The notes under the pieces are model-generated. The model searched no databases, was not told the DNA's origin, and was given only the letters and a program-made list of their open reading frames with translations. DNA of 64,000 nucleotides from Arsukibacterium sp. (GTDB lineage Bacteria > Pseudomonadota > Gammaproteobacteria > Enterobacterales > Alteromonadaceae): the NCBI RefSeq assembly GCF_018402695.1, contig NZ_JAGYIM010000011.1:1-64000 (forward strand), read 5' to 3'. Position 1 is the stretch's first letter. The number at the start of each line of letters is the position of its first letter. Positions 29,047 through 38,761 of this stretch are shown here, piece by piece. The position numbers and the translations under genes are program-made.

Positions 29047-30066
29047 ATGCGAATGAAACAAACCTTATTAGTTATTGCCGCACTGAGCAGTGCGTTGTTC
29101 AGCACTGCTACAGTTTTTGCCAACGAAGTTAATATTTATTCTGCCCGCCAGGAAGAACTGATTAAGCCTTTGCTGGATAATTTCAGCCGGGATACCGGCA
29201 TTAAAGTGAATTTAATCACCGGCAAACCGGATGAACTGATTAGCCGCTTGGCCAGTGAGGGACGCAACAGCCCGGCCGATTTATTAATCAGCACTGACGT
29301 CGGCCGTTTGTACCGTGCCAAAACCCAGGGCGTATTACAAAGCGTTGAGTCTGAAGCGTTAACAACTGCAATTCCGCAGCAACTGCGCGACCCGGCTGGT
29401 CAGTGGTATGGGTTAACAATGCGTGCCCGGCCCATTATGTATGTGCCTGGTAAAGTGAAACCGGAAGAGCTTTCTACTTATGCCAACCTGGCAGACCCAA
29501 AATGGCGGGGGCGTATTTGCATTCGCTCCTCTGACAATATTTACAATCAGTCAATGGTGGCTGGGTTAATTGCCCATCAAGGGGCCGAGGCTGCCGAGCA
29601 ATGGGTAGAAGGTCTGGTGGCGAACTTTGCCCGGCCCCCACGCGGTGGCGATCGGGATCAAATCAGTGCCGCCGCCAATGGCGTATGTGATATCGCCATT
29701 GCCAATACCTATTATCTGGGTGGCATGCTGGCCAATGCACAACAGCGGGCAACCGCAGAAAAAGTGAAAGTGTTCTGGCCTGATCAGGATGGTAACGGTG
29801 TGCACGTTAATATTTCAGGCGCCGGTGTCGCCGCTTATGCGCCGAATAAAGCAAATGCGGTGCGCTTACTGGAGTATATGGTGACTGAGCAGGCGCAACA
29901 GTGGTACGCCGAGACAAACCATGAATATCCGGTTGTTGCTGGGGTACAAACCAGTGATTTATTGCAAAACATGGGTGAGTTTAAAGCTGATAAGTTGAAC
30001 CTGGATAAACTGGGCGAGCTTAATGGTGAAGCTATCCGGGTAATGGACCGGGCAGGCTGGCGTTAA
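29047..30066 (+). CDS. fbpA: Ferric-iron ABC transporter periplasmic binding protein
   Basis: A 339-residue substrate-binding protein of the FbpA/FutA family. The signal peptide ends near VFANE, and the mature N-terminus EVNIYSARQEELIKPLL is typical. The iron-ligand pair Tyr222-Tyr223 sits in ANTYYLGG. The ATG at 29047 follows GGAG. Upstream in-frame ATGs overlap the Fur-box region. It forms an operon with fbpB and fbpC. Confidence 0.93.
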   Translation: MRMKQTLLVIAALSSALFSTATVFANEVNIYSARQEELIKPLLDNFSRDTGIKVNLITGKPDELISRLASEGRNSPADLLISTDVGRLYRAKTQGVLQSVESEALTTAIPQQLRDPAGQWYGLTMRARPIMYVPGKVKPEELSTYANLADPKWRGRICIRSSDNIYNQSMVAGLIAHQGAEAAEQWVEGLVANFARPPRGGDRDQISAAANGVCDIAIANTYYLGGMLANAQQRATAEKVKVFWPDQDGNGVHVNISGAGVAAYAPNKANAVRLLEYMVTEQAQQWYAETNHEYPVVAGVQTSDLLQNMGEFKADKLNLDKLGELNGEAIRVMDRAGWR

Positions 30067-30108
30067 TCAGCCGCCAGATTCAGCACGGCGGTTCAGCAAA
30101 GAGGTAGT

Positions 30109-31743
30109 ATGCTGCCATTAAAAGCGGATATCTGGCGTTGGTCAGTTCTGATACCGGCATTGCTGTTAGCAATGCCGGTTTTAGTCGTTTTTGGCAGCGT
30201 ATTCAGCCCCGATGTTGAGGTCTGGCGCCATTTACGCCAAACAGTTCTTGCCGACTATATTATCAATTCTTTGCTGCTGGCCTTTGGTACAGGCGCTGGT
30301 GCTCTGCTTATTGGCACTGGTACCGCCTGGCTGGTTAGTCAGTATCAGTTTTTCGGCCGGCGGATGTTGCAGTGGTTATTATTGCTGCCACTGGCGATGC
30401 CGGCTTACATCATTGCTTATACCTACACTGGCATGCTTGATTTCGCCGGGCCGGTGCAAGGCTGGTTGCGCGATTATTTTGGCTGGGCTTATGGCGATTA
30501 CTGGTTTCCGGAGATCCGCTCTTTAACCGGCGCCATTCTGATGTTATCGCTGGTGCTCTATCCTTACGTGTACATGCTGGCGCGCAGTGCCTTTCGCGAG
30601 CAATCCAGTAGTATGCTGGAAGCCAGTCGCACACTGGGCTTCAGCCCGCGGCAGCATTTCTGGAAGGTCGCTTTACCGCTGGCCCGGCCGGCATTACTGA
30701 CCGGGGTGGCGTTGGCAATGATGGAGGCGTTCGCTGACTATGGCACTGTGCAGTATTTTGGCATTGCGACCTTTACCACCGGTATTTTCCGAACCTGGTT
30801 TGGGATGGGCAGCCAGGGCGGCGCAGCCCAGCTCGCTGCGCTGCTGAGTAGTTTTGTGCTGGTGTTATTGGTACTCGAACAATGGTCCAGGCGTAAAATC
30901 CGTTACTTTTTCCAGGGGCAGCGCCAGCAAATCAGCCCGCTCCGTAAATTACCGCTCTCCCGCCAGCTGCTGGTGGCGCTTATCTGTTTGTTGCCGGTAT
31001 TGCTGGGTTTTATTGTTCCGGCCAGCCAACTGGCCAGCTGGGCCTTACCAAACTGGCCAACTCTGTTTACCACAGATTTTGGCCGGCTGATCTGGAATAG
31101 CTTCAGCCTGGCAGCGCTGGCAGCTATATTGTCGGTCTTGCTGGCTTTACTGTTTGGCTACGCAAGCCGGCTGCGCCGCGACCCGCTGGTACGGTTACCG
31201 GTGCGGCTGGCGGCGCTGGGTTATGCGATTCCGGGCACCGTTATTGCTATTGGCGTGATGATCCCGCTGGCCTGGCTGGACCGGAATATTGATTTGCTGG
31301 CCGAACAATGGTTTGATAGTCGCACGGGTCTGCTGTTGTCGGGTACCTTATTTGCCTTGTTACTGGCTTACAGTGTGCGCTTCCTGGCAGTATCGTTACA
31401 TAGCGTAGAAGCGGGGCTGGAGCGGATTAAACCCAGTATGGACAATGCAGCCCGCTCGCTCGGTGCCAGCCCGTTGCAGGTGCTGCGGCGAGTGCATGTG
31501 CCATTGCTGCACGGTAGTGTGTTGACTGCATTAATGTTGGTGTTTGTTGATGTGTTAAAAGAGTTGCCAGCCACCCTGATTCTGCGGCCATTTAATTTTA
31601 ATACCCTGGCCGTGCGCACTTATGAGCTGGCCTCAGACGAGCGACTGGCCGACGCTGCTTTGCCAGCGCTGGCTATTGTTTGTGTTAGTATTATTCCGGT
31701 TATTTTGTTGTCGCGGACGCTGGATGCCAGCAGAGGATCTTAA
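30109..31743 (+). CDS. fbpB: Ferric-iron ABC transporter permease
   Basis: A 544-residue permease consisting of two fused binding-protein-dependent transport domains, each with the EAA loop (EASRTLGFSPRQHFWKVALP in the first, AARSLGASPLQVLRRVHVP in the second) that contacts the ATPase. About 12 membrane helices. It carries iron delivered by FbpA. It lies 42 bases after fbpA and two bases before fbpC. Confidence 0.93.
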   Translation: MLPLKADIWRWSVLIPALLLAMPVLVVFGSVFSPDVEVWRHLRQTVLADYIINSLLLAFGTGAGALLIGTGTAWLVSQYQFFGRRMLQWLLLLPLAMPAYIIAYTYTGMLDFAGPVQGWLRDYFGWAYGDYWFPEIRSLTGAILMLSLVLYPYVYMLARSAFREQSSSMLEASRTLGFSPRQHFWKVALPLARPALLTGVALAMMEAFADYGTVQYFGIATFTTGIFRTWFGMGSQGGAAQLAALLSSFVLVLLVLEQWSRRKIRYFFQGQRQQISPLRKLPLSRQLLVALICLLPVLLGFIVPASQLASWALPNWPTLFTTDFGRLIWNSFSLAALAAILSVLLALLFGYASRLRRDPLVRLPVRLAALGYAIPGTVIAIGVMIPLAWLDRNIDLLAEQWFDSRTGLLLSGTLFALLLAYSVRFLAVSLHSVEAGLERIKPSMDNAARSLGASPLQVLRRVHVPLLHGSVLTALMLVFVDVLKELPATLILRPFNFNTLAVRTYELASDERLADAALPALAIVCVSIIPVILLSRTLDASRGS

Positions 31744-31745
31744 AG

Positions 31746-32786
31746 ATGTTAGTTCTGGATAAGCTGGCAGTCGCCTATGGGCCTCATGTGGTGGTTAAAG
31801 ATGTCAGCCTGGCGCTGGCCGAAGGTCAGATTGGCTGTTTAGTTGGCCCGTCTGGCTGTGGTAAAACCACCTTGCTGCGGGCAATAGCCGGCTTCGAGCC
31901 CGCCGCCAGTGGTAGTATCAGCTTGCAGCAGCAAATTGTCAGCGATCAGCAAACCCAGTTGCCTACTGAGCAGCGCCGGGTCGGTATGGTATTTCAGGAT
32001 TTTGCCTTGTTCCCGCATTTATCTGTGGCCGACAACATCAGCTTTGGCCTGCAGGGGCAGAGTAGCAAACAAAAGCACGCCAAAGTGAAACAGTTACTGC
32101 AACTGGTGGGCTTACCCGACCTTGCCGACCGTTATCCGCACCAGTTATCCGGTGGCCAGCAGCAGCGGGTAGCGTTAGCCCGTGCCCTGGCACCGGAGCC
32201 TAAGGTGCTGCTGCTGGATGAGCCATTCTCCAGCCTGGATGCCGAGCTGCGTGAAGCGCTGGCCCGCGATATCCGACAGATTTTGCAGCAGTTAAAAATT
32301 ACCGCAGTGATGGTAACCCATGACCAGTTTGAAGCCTTTACCATGGCCGACATGGTGGGGGTAATGCAGCATGGTAAGCTGCAGCAGTGGGCGACCCCTT
32401 ATGAGCTTTACCATAAACCCGCCAGCCGCTTTGTTGCCGACTTTGTCGGTCGCGGAGTGATGCTACCCGGTGAAATGCTGGACGCTACAAGGGTGCAGAC
32501 TTGCCTCGGTATTTTTAACCAGCGTTATCTGCAAAATGCTAACAGTGGTGATAAAGTCGATGTGCTGATAAGGCCCGATGATATTGTGCACGATGATGCC
32601 AGCGGTATTACCGCCAAAGTACTGGAGAAGTCGTTTCGTGGCTCACATATCCTGTATACCCTGGCGCTCAGCGGTGGCGAGCAGGTTTACTGTCTGGCAC
32701 TAAGCCATCACAACCATGCCATCAGCGAGCAAATCGGCATCCGGCTTGATTTAGACCATCTGGTACTATTTCCCCGCATTCAGTGA
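31746..32786 (+). CDS. fbpC: Ferric-iron ABC transporter ATPase
   Basis: A 346-residue ABC ATPase: Walker A GPSGCGKT, signature LSGGQQQRVALARAL, Walker B VLLLDEPFSSLD, plus a C-terminal TOBE-like regulatory domain. It energises FbpB. It ends 14 bases before the convergent binding-protein gene. Confidence 0.93.
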   Translation: MLVLDKLAVAYGPHVVVKDVSLALAEGQIGCLVGPSGCGKTTLLRAIAGFEPAASGSISLQQQIVSDQQTQLPTEQRRVGMVFQDFALFPHLSVADNISFGLQGQSSKQKHAKVKQLLQLVGLPDLADRYPHQLSGGQQQRVALARALAPEPKVLLLDEPFSSLDAELREALARDIRQILQQLKITAVMVTHDQFEAFTMADMVGVMQHGKLQQWATPYELYHKPASRFVADFVGRGVMLPGEMLDATRVQTCLGIFNQRYLQNANSGDKVDVLIRPDDIVHDDASGITAKVLEKSFRGSHILYTLALSGGEQVYCLALSHHNHAISEQIGIRLDLDHLVLFPRIQ

Positions 32787-32800
32787 TAATAACGGGATAC

Positions 32801-33544
32801 CTAATACTGCGGTAGTAACGTATCAATAATTTGTTGGTACTTGCCCGAGGCCCGTAATTGCTGTAACCCCAGATTAAATTGTTCGATCCGTTGCTGATTA
32901 GCCGGGTCTTTTTTTGATAACACCAGATACATTGGCCGTTGCTCCAGTACGGGCGTTAACCAGTCCAGCTGCTGCTGATGTTGCGGTAACTGGTTTTCAA
33001 GCAGGTATAAGCCATTGAGCAAATCGGCGGGTACTAAATCTACCCGTTGCCGTGCCAGCATCGCCAACGCCTGCTCGTCGGTCGCAACCTGGATGGTTTT
33101 AATACCGCTTTCTACCAGACCAGCCGGATGCATATAACCTTGCACCACACCCAGTCGTCTATGCTGCCTGGCCAGATCCTGAAAATTGTGAAAGCTGATA
33201 ATGTCTGTTTTGCGTTTGAATAACACAATCTGGTTGGCGTATAGCGGTTGCGAGTAATAAAAATGTGCTGTGCGCTGCTCACTATACCAGGCGGCCACTA
33301 AACCGCTGTAATTCCCTTGCTGGCTTTCATACAATGCGCGGGCGAAGGGTAAAAACTCTATTTCCAGTTGTACACCTTGCAGTGCGAACGCCTGGCGGAT
33401 TATTTCGATAGTGGCGCCTTGCTGGGCCAGTTGCTCGCCATAGTGTGGGTAATAATTGCTGCTGGCCAGCCGGATAACCTCTGTTTTGCCAGCGAAGCTG
33501 ATAAGCAGCATTAACAGCATAATCTTGGATAGTCTAAACATCAT
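32801..33544 (-). CDS. Lone periplasmic amino-acid-type binding protein
   Basis: A 247-residue protein with a signal peptide (first about 20 residues) and a type 2 periplasmic-binding fold of the SBP_bac_3 family (LPFARALYESQQGNYSGLVAAW is the conserved early block). No permease or ATPase lies beside it on the same strand, so it may serve a remote transporter, act as a sensor, or be a divergent stand-alone member. Such orphan family members are common in Alteromonadales. Ligand unknown. Confidence 0.75.
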   Translation of the reverse strand: MMFRLSKIMLLMLLISFAGKTEVIRLASSNYYPHYGEQLAQQGATIEIIRQAFALQGVQLEIEFLPFARALYESQQGNYSGLVAAWYSEQRTAHFYYSQPLYANQIVLFKRKTDIISFHNFQDLARQHRRLGVVQGYMHPAGLVESGIKTIQVATDEQALAMLARQRVDLVPADLLNGLYLLENQLPQHQQQLDWLTPVLEQRPMYLVLSKKDPANQQRIEQFNLGLQQLRASGKYQQIIDTLLPQY

Positions 33545-33680
33545 ACAGCGTCGCCTTAATAACTATTTCAAAAACATTATTTCGTTATTAGTTTCGATAT
33601 ATGAAAGTGTTACATAAATTTATGGTCGTGTGACTAGCCAATATTAAGGAATCAATGAAATATCAGATTTCTATCAGAAA

Positions 33681-33742
33681 CAAAAAAGGGACACCCTGAG
33701 CAAGCGGCATCCCATCCAGGAACAGTAACAGAAGTCAGGGTG
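33681..33742 (-). terminator. Likely terminator of the hydrolase-permease operon
   Basis: On the - strand CACCCTGA (33742-33735), which contains the hydrolase stop codon, pairs with TCAGGGTG (33699-33692) across a 35-base loop and is followed by TCCC and a T6 run. The long loop makes it weaker than usual. Confidence 0.45.
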
Positions 33743-34910
33743 ATTCTTTATCCAGGAAGCTTTGGATATGGTCGGCAACCGCAGCGATACCGACTACCCC
33801 ATCCAGGTGCCCCCAAATGCCGGGAATTTCGGCATATTCCACCTTTTTACCTGCCGCACGCATGGCCTCGGCACTGGCCTGAGCCATTTCCGGTAGTAAC
33901 AGTTGATCGCCGGTAGCGGGCAAAAATAAGGTTTTGGCCTGCACCCGGCTTAGCGCTTGTTGCCAGTTATCGCCCATGCCGGCACGGTACAACTGAGAAG
34001 CGCGTATCAGGTATAAAATATGGTTTGCGTCCTGCATTTGGGCACGCAGTTTAGCGTGAGCCATTAACTGATCCCAGGCGGAAAAGCTGGCCAGAATATC
34101 CTTGTGTGGTGCTTTATCGGTTTCCGGGGCCGGGTAACGCATATTAAAGCCGGTGGGGTAGACCGCATCCTGAATAATATAAGCCAATGCTGTGGTTAAA
34201 CCCTGCTCGGGCTGGCCATGCTGATAATAATCACCGCCGCGCCAAGCCGGGTCCTGTTTAATCGGGTAGGCCCAGCGTTCTAAACGCACTGCCGCCCAGG
34301 CATCGATGTAAGCCGTGCCGATGACCGGTATTAACCGTTCAACCCGCTCAGGGTAACGGGTGGCCCATTCAATTGCCTGAAATGAGCCCATTGAACCGCC
34401 GATTACTGCATACAGTTTGTTAATTCCTAAGCTGTCGAGCAACCCTTTTTGCACCTCAACAAAATCGCCAATGGTTACCACCGGAAAACTTAAGCCATAA
34501 GGTTTGCCGGTAGCCGGATCAGTGGTGGCGGGGCCGGTGGTAATAACGTTAGGGTCAAATACATTGGCATTGACCAGGGTGTCGACGCTTATTACATAAA
34601 ATTTATTAGTATCAATAGCTTTGCCTGGGCCGATAATGGCATCCCAATAGCCGGGTGCAGCGTCTTTTTCATCGTATTTGCCTGCAGCATGCGAAGTGCC
34701 AGAGAAAAAGTGGGTTATTAAGATCACATTTGATTTATCGGCATTCAGCTCGCCATAGGCTTCCCAGCCAACTTTTACCGGGCTGATTACGGCACCATTT
34801 TCTGTGGTAAAGCGCTCAATCTCAAATGCTTGTTTACTGACTAACATGGCCTGGCTGTGCCAGCCAGCGAGTAATAATGTCAGTAATAAAAATGTCCTGA
34901 ATAACGTCAT
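33735..34910 (-). CDS. Exported alpha/beta hydrolase related to homoserine O-acetyltransferase
   Basis: A 391-residue alpha/beta-hydrolase of the MetX-like group, with Ser173 in GGSMG, Asp335 in PATGDQLLLP and His368 in GIWGHLDG as the likely triad. Unlike cytoplasmic MetX it has a clear signal peptide (residues 1-21), so it should act in the periplasm, which makes methionine synthesis unlikely. It lies ten bases downstream of a GntP permease in an apparent operon, divergent from a TonB receptor. An esterase that releases an organic acid for that permease is a reasonable guess; the substrate is unknown. Confidence 0.8.
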   Translation of the reverse strand: MTLFRTFLLLTLLLAGWHSQAMLVSKQAFEIERFTTENGAVISPVKVGWEAYGELNADKSNVILITHFFSGTSHAAGKYDEKDAAPGYWDAIIGPGKAIDTNKFYVISVDTLVNANVFDPNVITTGPATTDPATGKPYGLSFPVVTIGDFVEVQKGLLDSLGINKLYAVIGGSMGSFQAIEWATRYPERVERLIPVIGTAYIDAWAAVRLERWAYPIKQDPAWRGGDYYQHGQPEQGLTTALAYIIQDAVYPTGFNMRYPAPETDKAPHKDILASFSAWDQLMAHAKLRAQMQDANHILYLIRASQLYRAGMGDNWQQALSRVQAKTLFLPATGDQLLLPEMAQASAEAMRAAGKKVEYAEIPGIWGHLDGVVGIAAVADHIQSFLDKESP

Positions 34911-34920
34911 TCTTTTGTCC

Positions 34921-36222
34921 TTAAAACCATTGAAATAATACGATGGCCAGTACTACGCCCAGCAGCGGCATTAGTACACTAACTACCGCCATAGGCCAGT
35001 AAGCGTTCTGGTGGGTTTCACCACAGATAGCACGAATAGTGGTGACGACGTAGCCATTATGCGGCAACGAGTCGAGCGCGCCCGACGAAATAGCCACCAC
35101 CCGGTGTAATTGCTCGGCATCGACGCCACGGTCCAAATACGTTGGCGCAATTTCCGGTAGGGCAATCGCCTGACCACCCGAGGCCGAGCCGGTTAAGCCG
35201 GCAATCGCACTAACTGCTACCGCCGCGCCTACTAACTCCGGGCCGGGCAAATGGGTCATATAGTCGACCACGCTGCTAAAGGCCGGGGTTAATTTGGCAA
35301 CACTGCCAAAACCGACCACTGCCGCGGTATTGCCAATAGCCAGTAGTGCGCCTAACACACCTTCGTTGGTGGCAGCGGCCGGATTGGCCAGAAAGCGAAA
35401 ATTAAGCAGATACAGGCTGACTACGCCACCGGCCAGAGCGATGATTAATGCGGCTTGTTGCAAGCTGTCGTGCAGCAAAAAAGAGGTGACCAGCACCACT
35501 AACAGCGGGATTAAACCGGTTAACCAATGCGGTAACGGTTTGTCGGTTAAGGTTGGATCGCTGGCGCGCTGGATAAACTGCTCGCCGTTTTTCACCGCAT
35601 TTTTAATCATCCACATCAGGCTGAAGTAACCGCCGACTGCCATAAACAGCGCTACCACAATGCTGACCTGCCAGCCAGCGTAAGGGGTGGTACCCAGATA
35701 AGCGATGGGGATCCAGTTCTGAATTTCCGGTGAGCCGGCAGAGGTCATGGTAAAGGTAACAGACCCCAGCGCCAGCGCTGCAGGAATAAAACGCCTGGGT
35801 AAATTGGCGCCTTTAAACAAGCTTACGGCCATCGGGTAGGCAGAGAAAGCCACCACAAACAAACTTACGCCGCCATAAGTTAACACGGCACAGGCTAACA
35901 CAATCGCCAGCACCGCCCGGGTATGTCCCAGCCGTTTAACAATGGCCAGTGCTACCGCATCAGCAGCACCGGTGTGCTCCATCAATTTGCCGAACAACGA
36001 GCCTAACAAAAACATCAAGAACCAGGCGGCGACAAAGCCAGCAAAGCCATTCATATAACCATGAACAAAATCTATTTTATCAGCGACTTGCCAAAATGGG
36101 ATACCATTGGTTGCCGCAACCAGTAAGGCACATAACGGTGCTGTGATAAATAAATTAAAACCGCGCATGGTAAACACGATCAACAAGCCCAGACCCAGCA
36201 GTAAGCCAAAGATACTTAACAT
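34921..36222 (-). CDS. GntP-family organic-acid permease
   Basis: A 433-residue polytopic inner-membrane transporter of the GntP family (gluconate, hydroxy-acid or citrate-type substrates), with the characteristic segments TYGGVSLFVVAFSAYP and TSAGSPEIQNWIP and a GSASGGQAIALPE motif. The ATG at 36222 has AAGGA upstream. A 44-codon extension lies in the divergent promoter region. Substrate cannot be told from sequence. The neighbours suggest a hydroxycarboxylate. Confidence 0.85.
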   Translation of the reverse strand: MLSIFGLLLGLGLLIVFTMRGFNLFITAPLCALLVAATNGIPFWQVADKIDFVHGYMNGFAGFVAAWFLMFLLGSLFGKLMEHTGAADAVALAIVKRLGHTRAVLAIVLACAVLTYGGVSLFVVAFSAYPMAVSLFKGANLPRRFIPAALALGSVTFTMTSAGSPEIQNWIPIAYLGTTPYAGWQVSIVVALFMAVGGYFSLMWMIKNAVKNGEQFIQRASDPTLTDKPLPHWLTGLIPLLVVLVTSFLLHDSLQQAALIIALAGGVVSLYLLNFRFLANPAAATNEGVLGALLAIGNTAAVVGFGSVAKLTPAFSSVVDYMTHLPGPELVGAAVAVSAIAGLTGSASGGQAIALPEIAPTYLDRGVDAEQLHRVVAISSGALDSLPHNGYVVTTIRAICGETHQNAYWPMAVVSVLMPLLGVVLAIVLFQWF

Positions 36223-36376
36223 CGGCAAATCCTTGTTATCATTTTCAGCTAGTCTGATACAGCTTGGCGATTGCCACCATAGTACTAAGGTACAGGTTAA
36301 AAATTCCGCGTTTAGGCCTACAGTATCATCACTGGTTAGTACCACATTTTGCAATCAATCAGCAGGAGAGCCAACG

Positions 36377-38689
36377 ATGGCCAATAACTATAACAATGAT
36401 GCACAGCACAAGTTTACCCGCTCGGCCCTTAAACCCAGCCTTATCGCGCTTGCTATCAGCAGCTGCCTGGCAGTACCTGCCATGGCTCAGCAGCCTGCAG
36501 AAGCTGAAGCGGAAATGAAGCTGGAGCGGATTGAAGTCACGGCGCGGCGTACGGTAGAAAGTCTGCAGGAAGTGCCGGTAGCGGTTACTTCAATAGGTGC
36601 AACTGATATTGCCGAGCGCGGCTTGGCGTCGGTAGTGGAAATCCAACAGTTTTCACCCAATACCACTTTGCAGGCCAGCCGGGGTACAAATTCTACGTTA
36701 ACGGCATTTATTCGTGGGGTAGGCCAGGAAGATCCGCTGTGGGGTTATGAGCCGGGTGTCGGTATTTACATTGATGATGTCTATGTGGCCCGGCCGCAGG
36801 GCGCGGTACTGGATATCCTGAACGTGGAACGGATTGAAGTGCTGCGCGGCCCACAGGGTACGCTGTATGGTAAAAATACTATTGGTGGTGCGCTGAAGTA
36901 CGTAACCCGTGAGATGACCGGTGATACCGAGTTCTCGGTCAGTGGTACTGTCGGTAGTTATAACCAGCGTGATGTCAAAGTGACTGGCCAGATCCCGCTG
37001 ATTGCTAATACTTTGTATCTGGGTGTTGGCTATGCCAACTTACAGCGCGATGGTTATGGCAAGTTTCTGACATCTGCCTTGCCTGGCCAGGATAACGAAA
37101 ACTACAACAAAGATTTACAGGCACTGCGCCTGACCCTGGAATACCGTCCGCAGGACAATCTGTTCTTCCGGTTAAACTATGACAAAACTGAAGACGACTC
37201 GAACGCCAAAGGCGGCTATCGGTTACTGCCCAGTTTATTAACAGACGCGCCGGTGCCAGACAGTGTGTATGACTCCTACACCAGTATGCCAACCTGGAAT
37301 AAAGTTGAGACCGATGGTATCAGCTTAACCGCAGCGTGGGATATCAACGATAACTATACCCTGAAGTCGATAACCTCCAAGCGCACGAGTTACTCGCCAA
37401 CTAACATTGATTTTGACAATACCTCTATCCGCATTTTCGATGTGCCAGCGATTTATGATGATGAAAGTTTTACTCAGGAACTGCAGTTAAACTACCAGAC
37501 TGACGGTTTTAAGATGGTGTCAGGCTTGTATTACTACACCTCCGATTCCTGCGGGGTGTTTGATGCCATTTTGGAAGAGCTGGGTAAATCACTGGCAGCA
37601 CCGGGGTTAACCCGTGAGGTGGGAGGCTGTAGTAATGGTGATAGCACAGCTGCCTACGCCCAGGGTAGTTATGACTTAAACGATAAATGGTCTGTTACTG
37701 CTGGTTTACGTTATACCAAGGATGAAAAAGAAGCGACGGTTCGCAACGGCCTGATATTTGATACTGTTTACCCTGAGTCGGGTTGGATCCCAGGCTACGT
37801 GCGGCCAGATGGTTTAGCCACCCCTGTGGTGCTGGATGATAAAGAAGACTGGACCAAGCTGACGCCGAAAATCGGGGTCGAATACCAGCACAGTAGAGAT
37901 ATGATGTTGTATGCCAGCTTTAGTCAGGGCTTTAAGTCAGGTACCTTTAACCCGCGAGCAACCGTTGCTGAGCCGGCAGCCGATCCGGAAACGGTTAACT
38001 CATACGAAATAGGTATGAAGAGTGACTGGAACGATAACCTGCGCTTAAACGCGACCCTATTTATGCTGGACCATAAAGACCGTCAGTATATCTCCGTTAT
38101 TCCAGACCCGGACGATGCCTCGGCATTAAACCAGCGGCTGGGTAATATCGGTCGCTCAGAAGCCACCGGTGCTGAACTGGAAGTCGTCTGGTTAGCCAGC
38201 CGTAATTTGAATATCTTTGCCAACGTCGGTTTTATCGACGCCAAGTTTAAAGAAGCACTTACCTTTGACCCGGTTGAAGGGGCAGTGGATATCTCGGACC
38301 GTTTTACCATTACTAATACGCCGGAAACTACTGCTACAGTCGGGTTCAGCTACGATATGATTACTGATTTCGGTGATGTTATCTTTAATGGTAACTACGC
38401 TTATCGCAGTGACTATGATCTGGTCGAGCTGGATAACCTGCTGTCGCAGGACGCCTATGGCTTATTAAACCTGGGCGTTACCTGGCTGAGTAAGAGTGGC
38501 CAATGGCGGGTTGGCTTACATGGTAAGAACCTGACCGACGAGCAATATTTAATCGGCAATTACGCCTTTATTGCCCCAGATCCGGCTAACCCGGGTGAGT
38601 TTATTCCTGGCTTAGGCGGTGATAACACCTTAATTGGCTACTATGGTGCGCCCCGTGAAGTCAGCTTAACGGTAGCATACCGCTTCTGA
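36377..38689 (+). CDS. TonB-dependent outer-membrane receptor
   Basis: A 770-residue TonB-dependent receptor: signal peptide ending near VPAMA, TonB-box-like region followed by IEVTARR, plug domain (about 45-165, with VERIEVLRGPQGTLYGKNT), and a 22-strand barrel ending in VAYRF with terminal Phe. The start at 36377 is set by aggaga and the signal peptide; the frame runs open further upstream. The ligand is unknown. No Fur-like site was seen upstream, and the divergent esterase and permease genes suggest an organic nutrient, not a siderophore. Confidence 0.9.
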   Translation: MANNYNNDAQHKFTRSALKPSLIALAISSCLAVPAMAQQPAEAEAEMKLERIEVTARRTVESLQEVPVAVTSIGATDIAERGLASVVEIQQFSPNTTLQASRGTNSTLTAFIRGVGQEDPLWGYEPGVGIYIDDVYVARPQGAVLDILNVERIEVLRGPQGTLYGKNTIGGALKYVTREMTGDTEFSVSGTVGSYNQRDVKVTGQIPLIANTLYLGVGYANLQRDGYGKFLTSALPGQDNENYNKDLQALRLTLEYRPQDNLFFRLNYDKTEDDSNAKGGYRLLPSLLTDAPVPDSVYDSYTSMPTWNKVETDGISLTAAWDINDNYTLKSITSKRTSYSPTNIDFDNTSIRIFDVPAIYDDESFTQELQLNYQTDGFKMVSGLYYYTSDSCGVFDAILEELGKSLAAPGLTREVGGCSNGDSTAAYAQGSYDLNDKWSVTAGLRYTKDEKEATVRNGLIFDTVYPESGWIPGYVRPDGLATPVVLDDKEDWTKLTPKIGVEYQHSRDMMLYASFSQGFKSGTFNPRATVAEPAADPETVNSYEIGMKSDWNDNLRLNATLFMLDHKDRQYISVIPDPDDASALNQRLGNIGRSEATGAELEVVWLASRNLNIFANVGFIDAKFKEALTFDPVEGAVDISDRFTITNTPETTATVGFSYDMITDFGDVIFNGNYAYRSDYDLVELDNLLSQDAYGLLNLGVTWLSKSGQWRVGLHGKNLTDEQYLIGNYAFIAPDPANPGEFIPGLGGDNTLIGYYGAPREVSLTVAYRF

Positions 38690-38705
38690 TAAGTTAAAAA
38701 CCTTG

Positions 38706-38730
38706 CCGGGGCGTAAGCCCCGGTTCATTA
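38706..38730 (+). terminator. Hairpin after the TonB receptor
   Basis: CCGGGGC (38706-38712), GTAA loop and GCCCCGG (38717-38723) form a strong 7-bp stem followed by a weak T-rich run (TTCATTAT). A probable but leaky terminator before the response-regulator gene. Confidence 0.5.
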
Positions 38731-38761
38731 TAGTGAGCCACAGTGCTCAGAAGTAAACATT

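Noticed and set aside
33601-33700. Near-repeat ATCAGATTTCTATCAGA upstream of the hydrolase terminator
   Set aside because: A single imperfect short repeat; no array, no spacing pattern, and no CRISPR-associated gene in the window.
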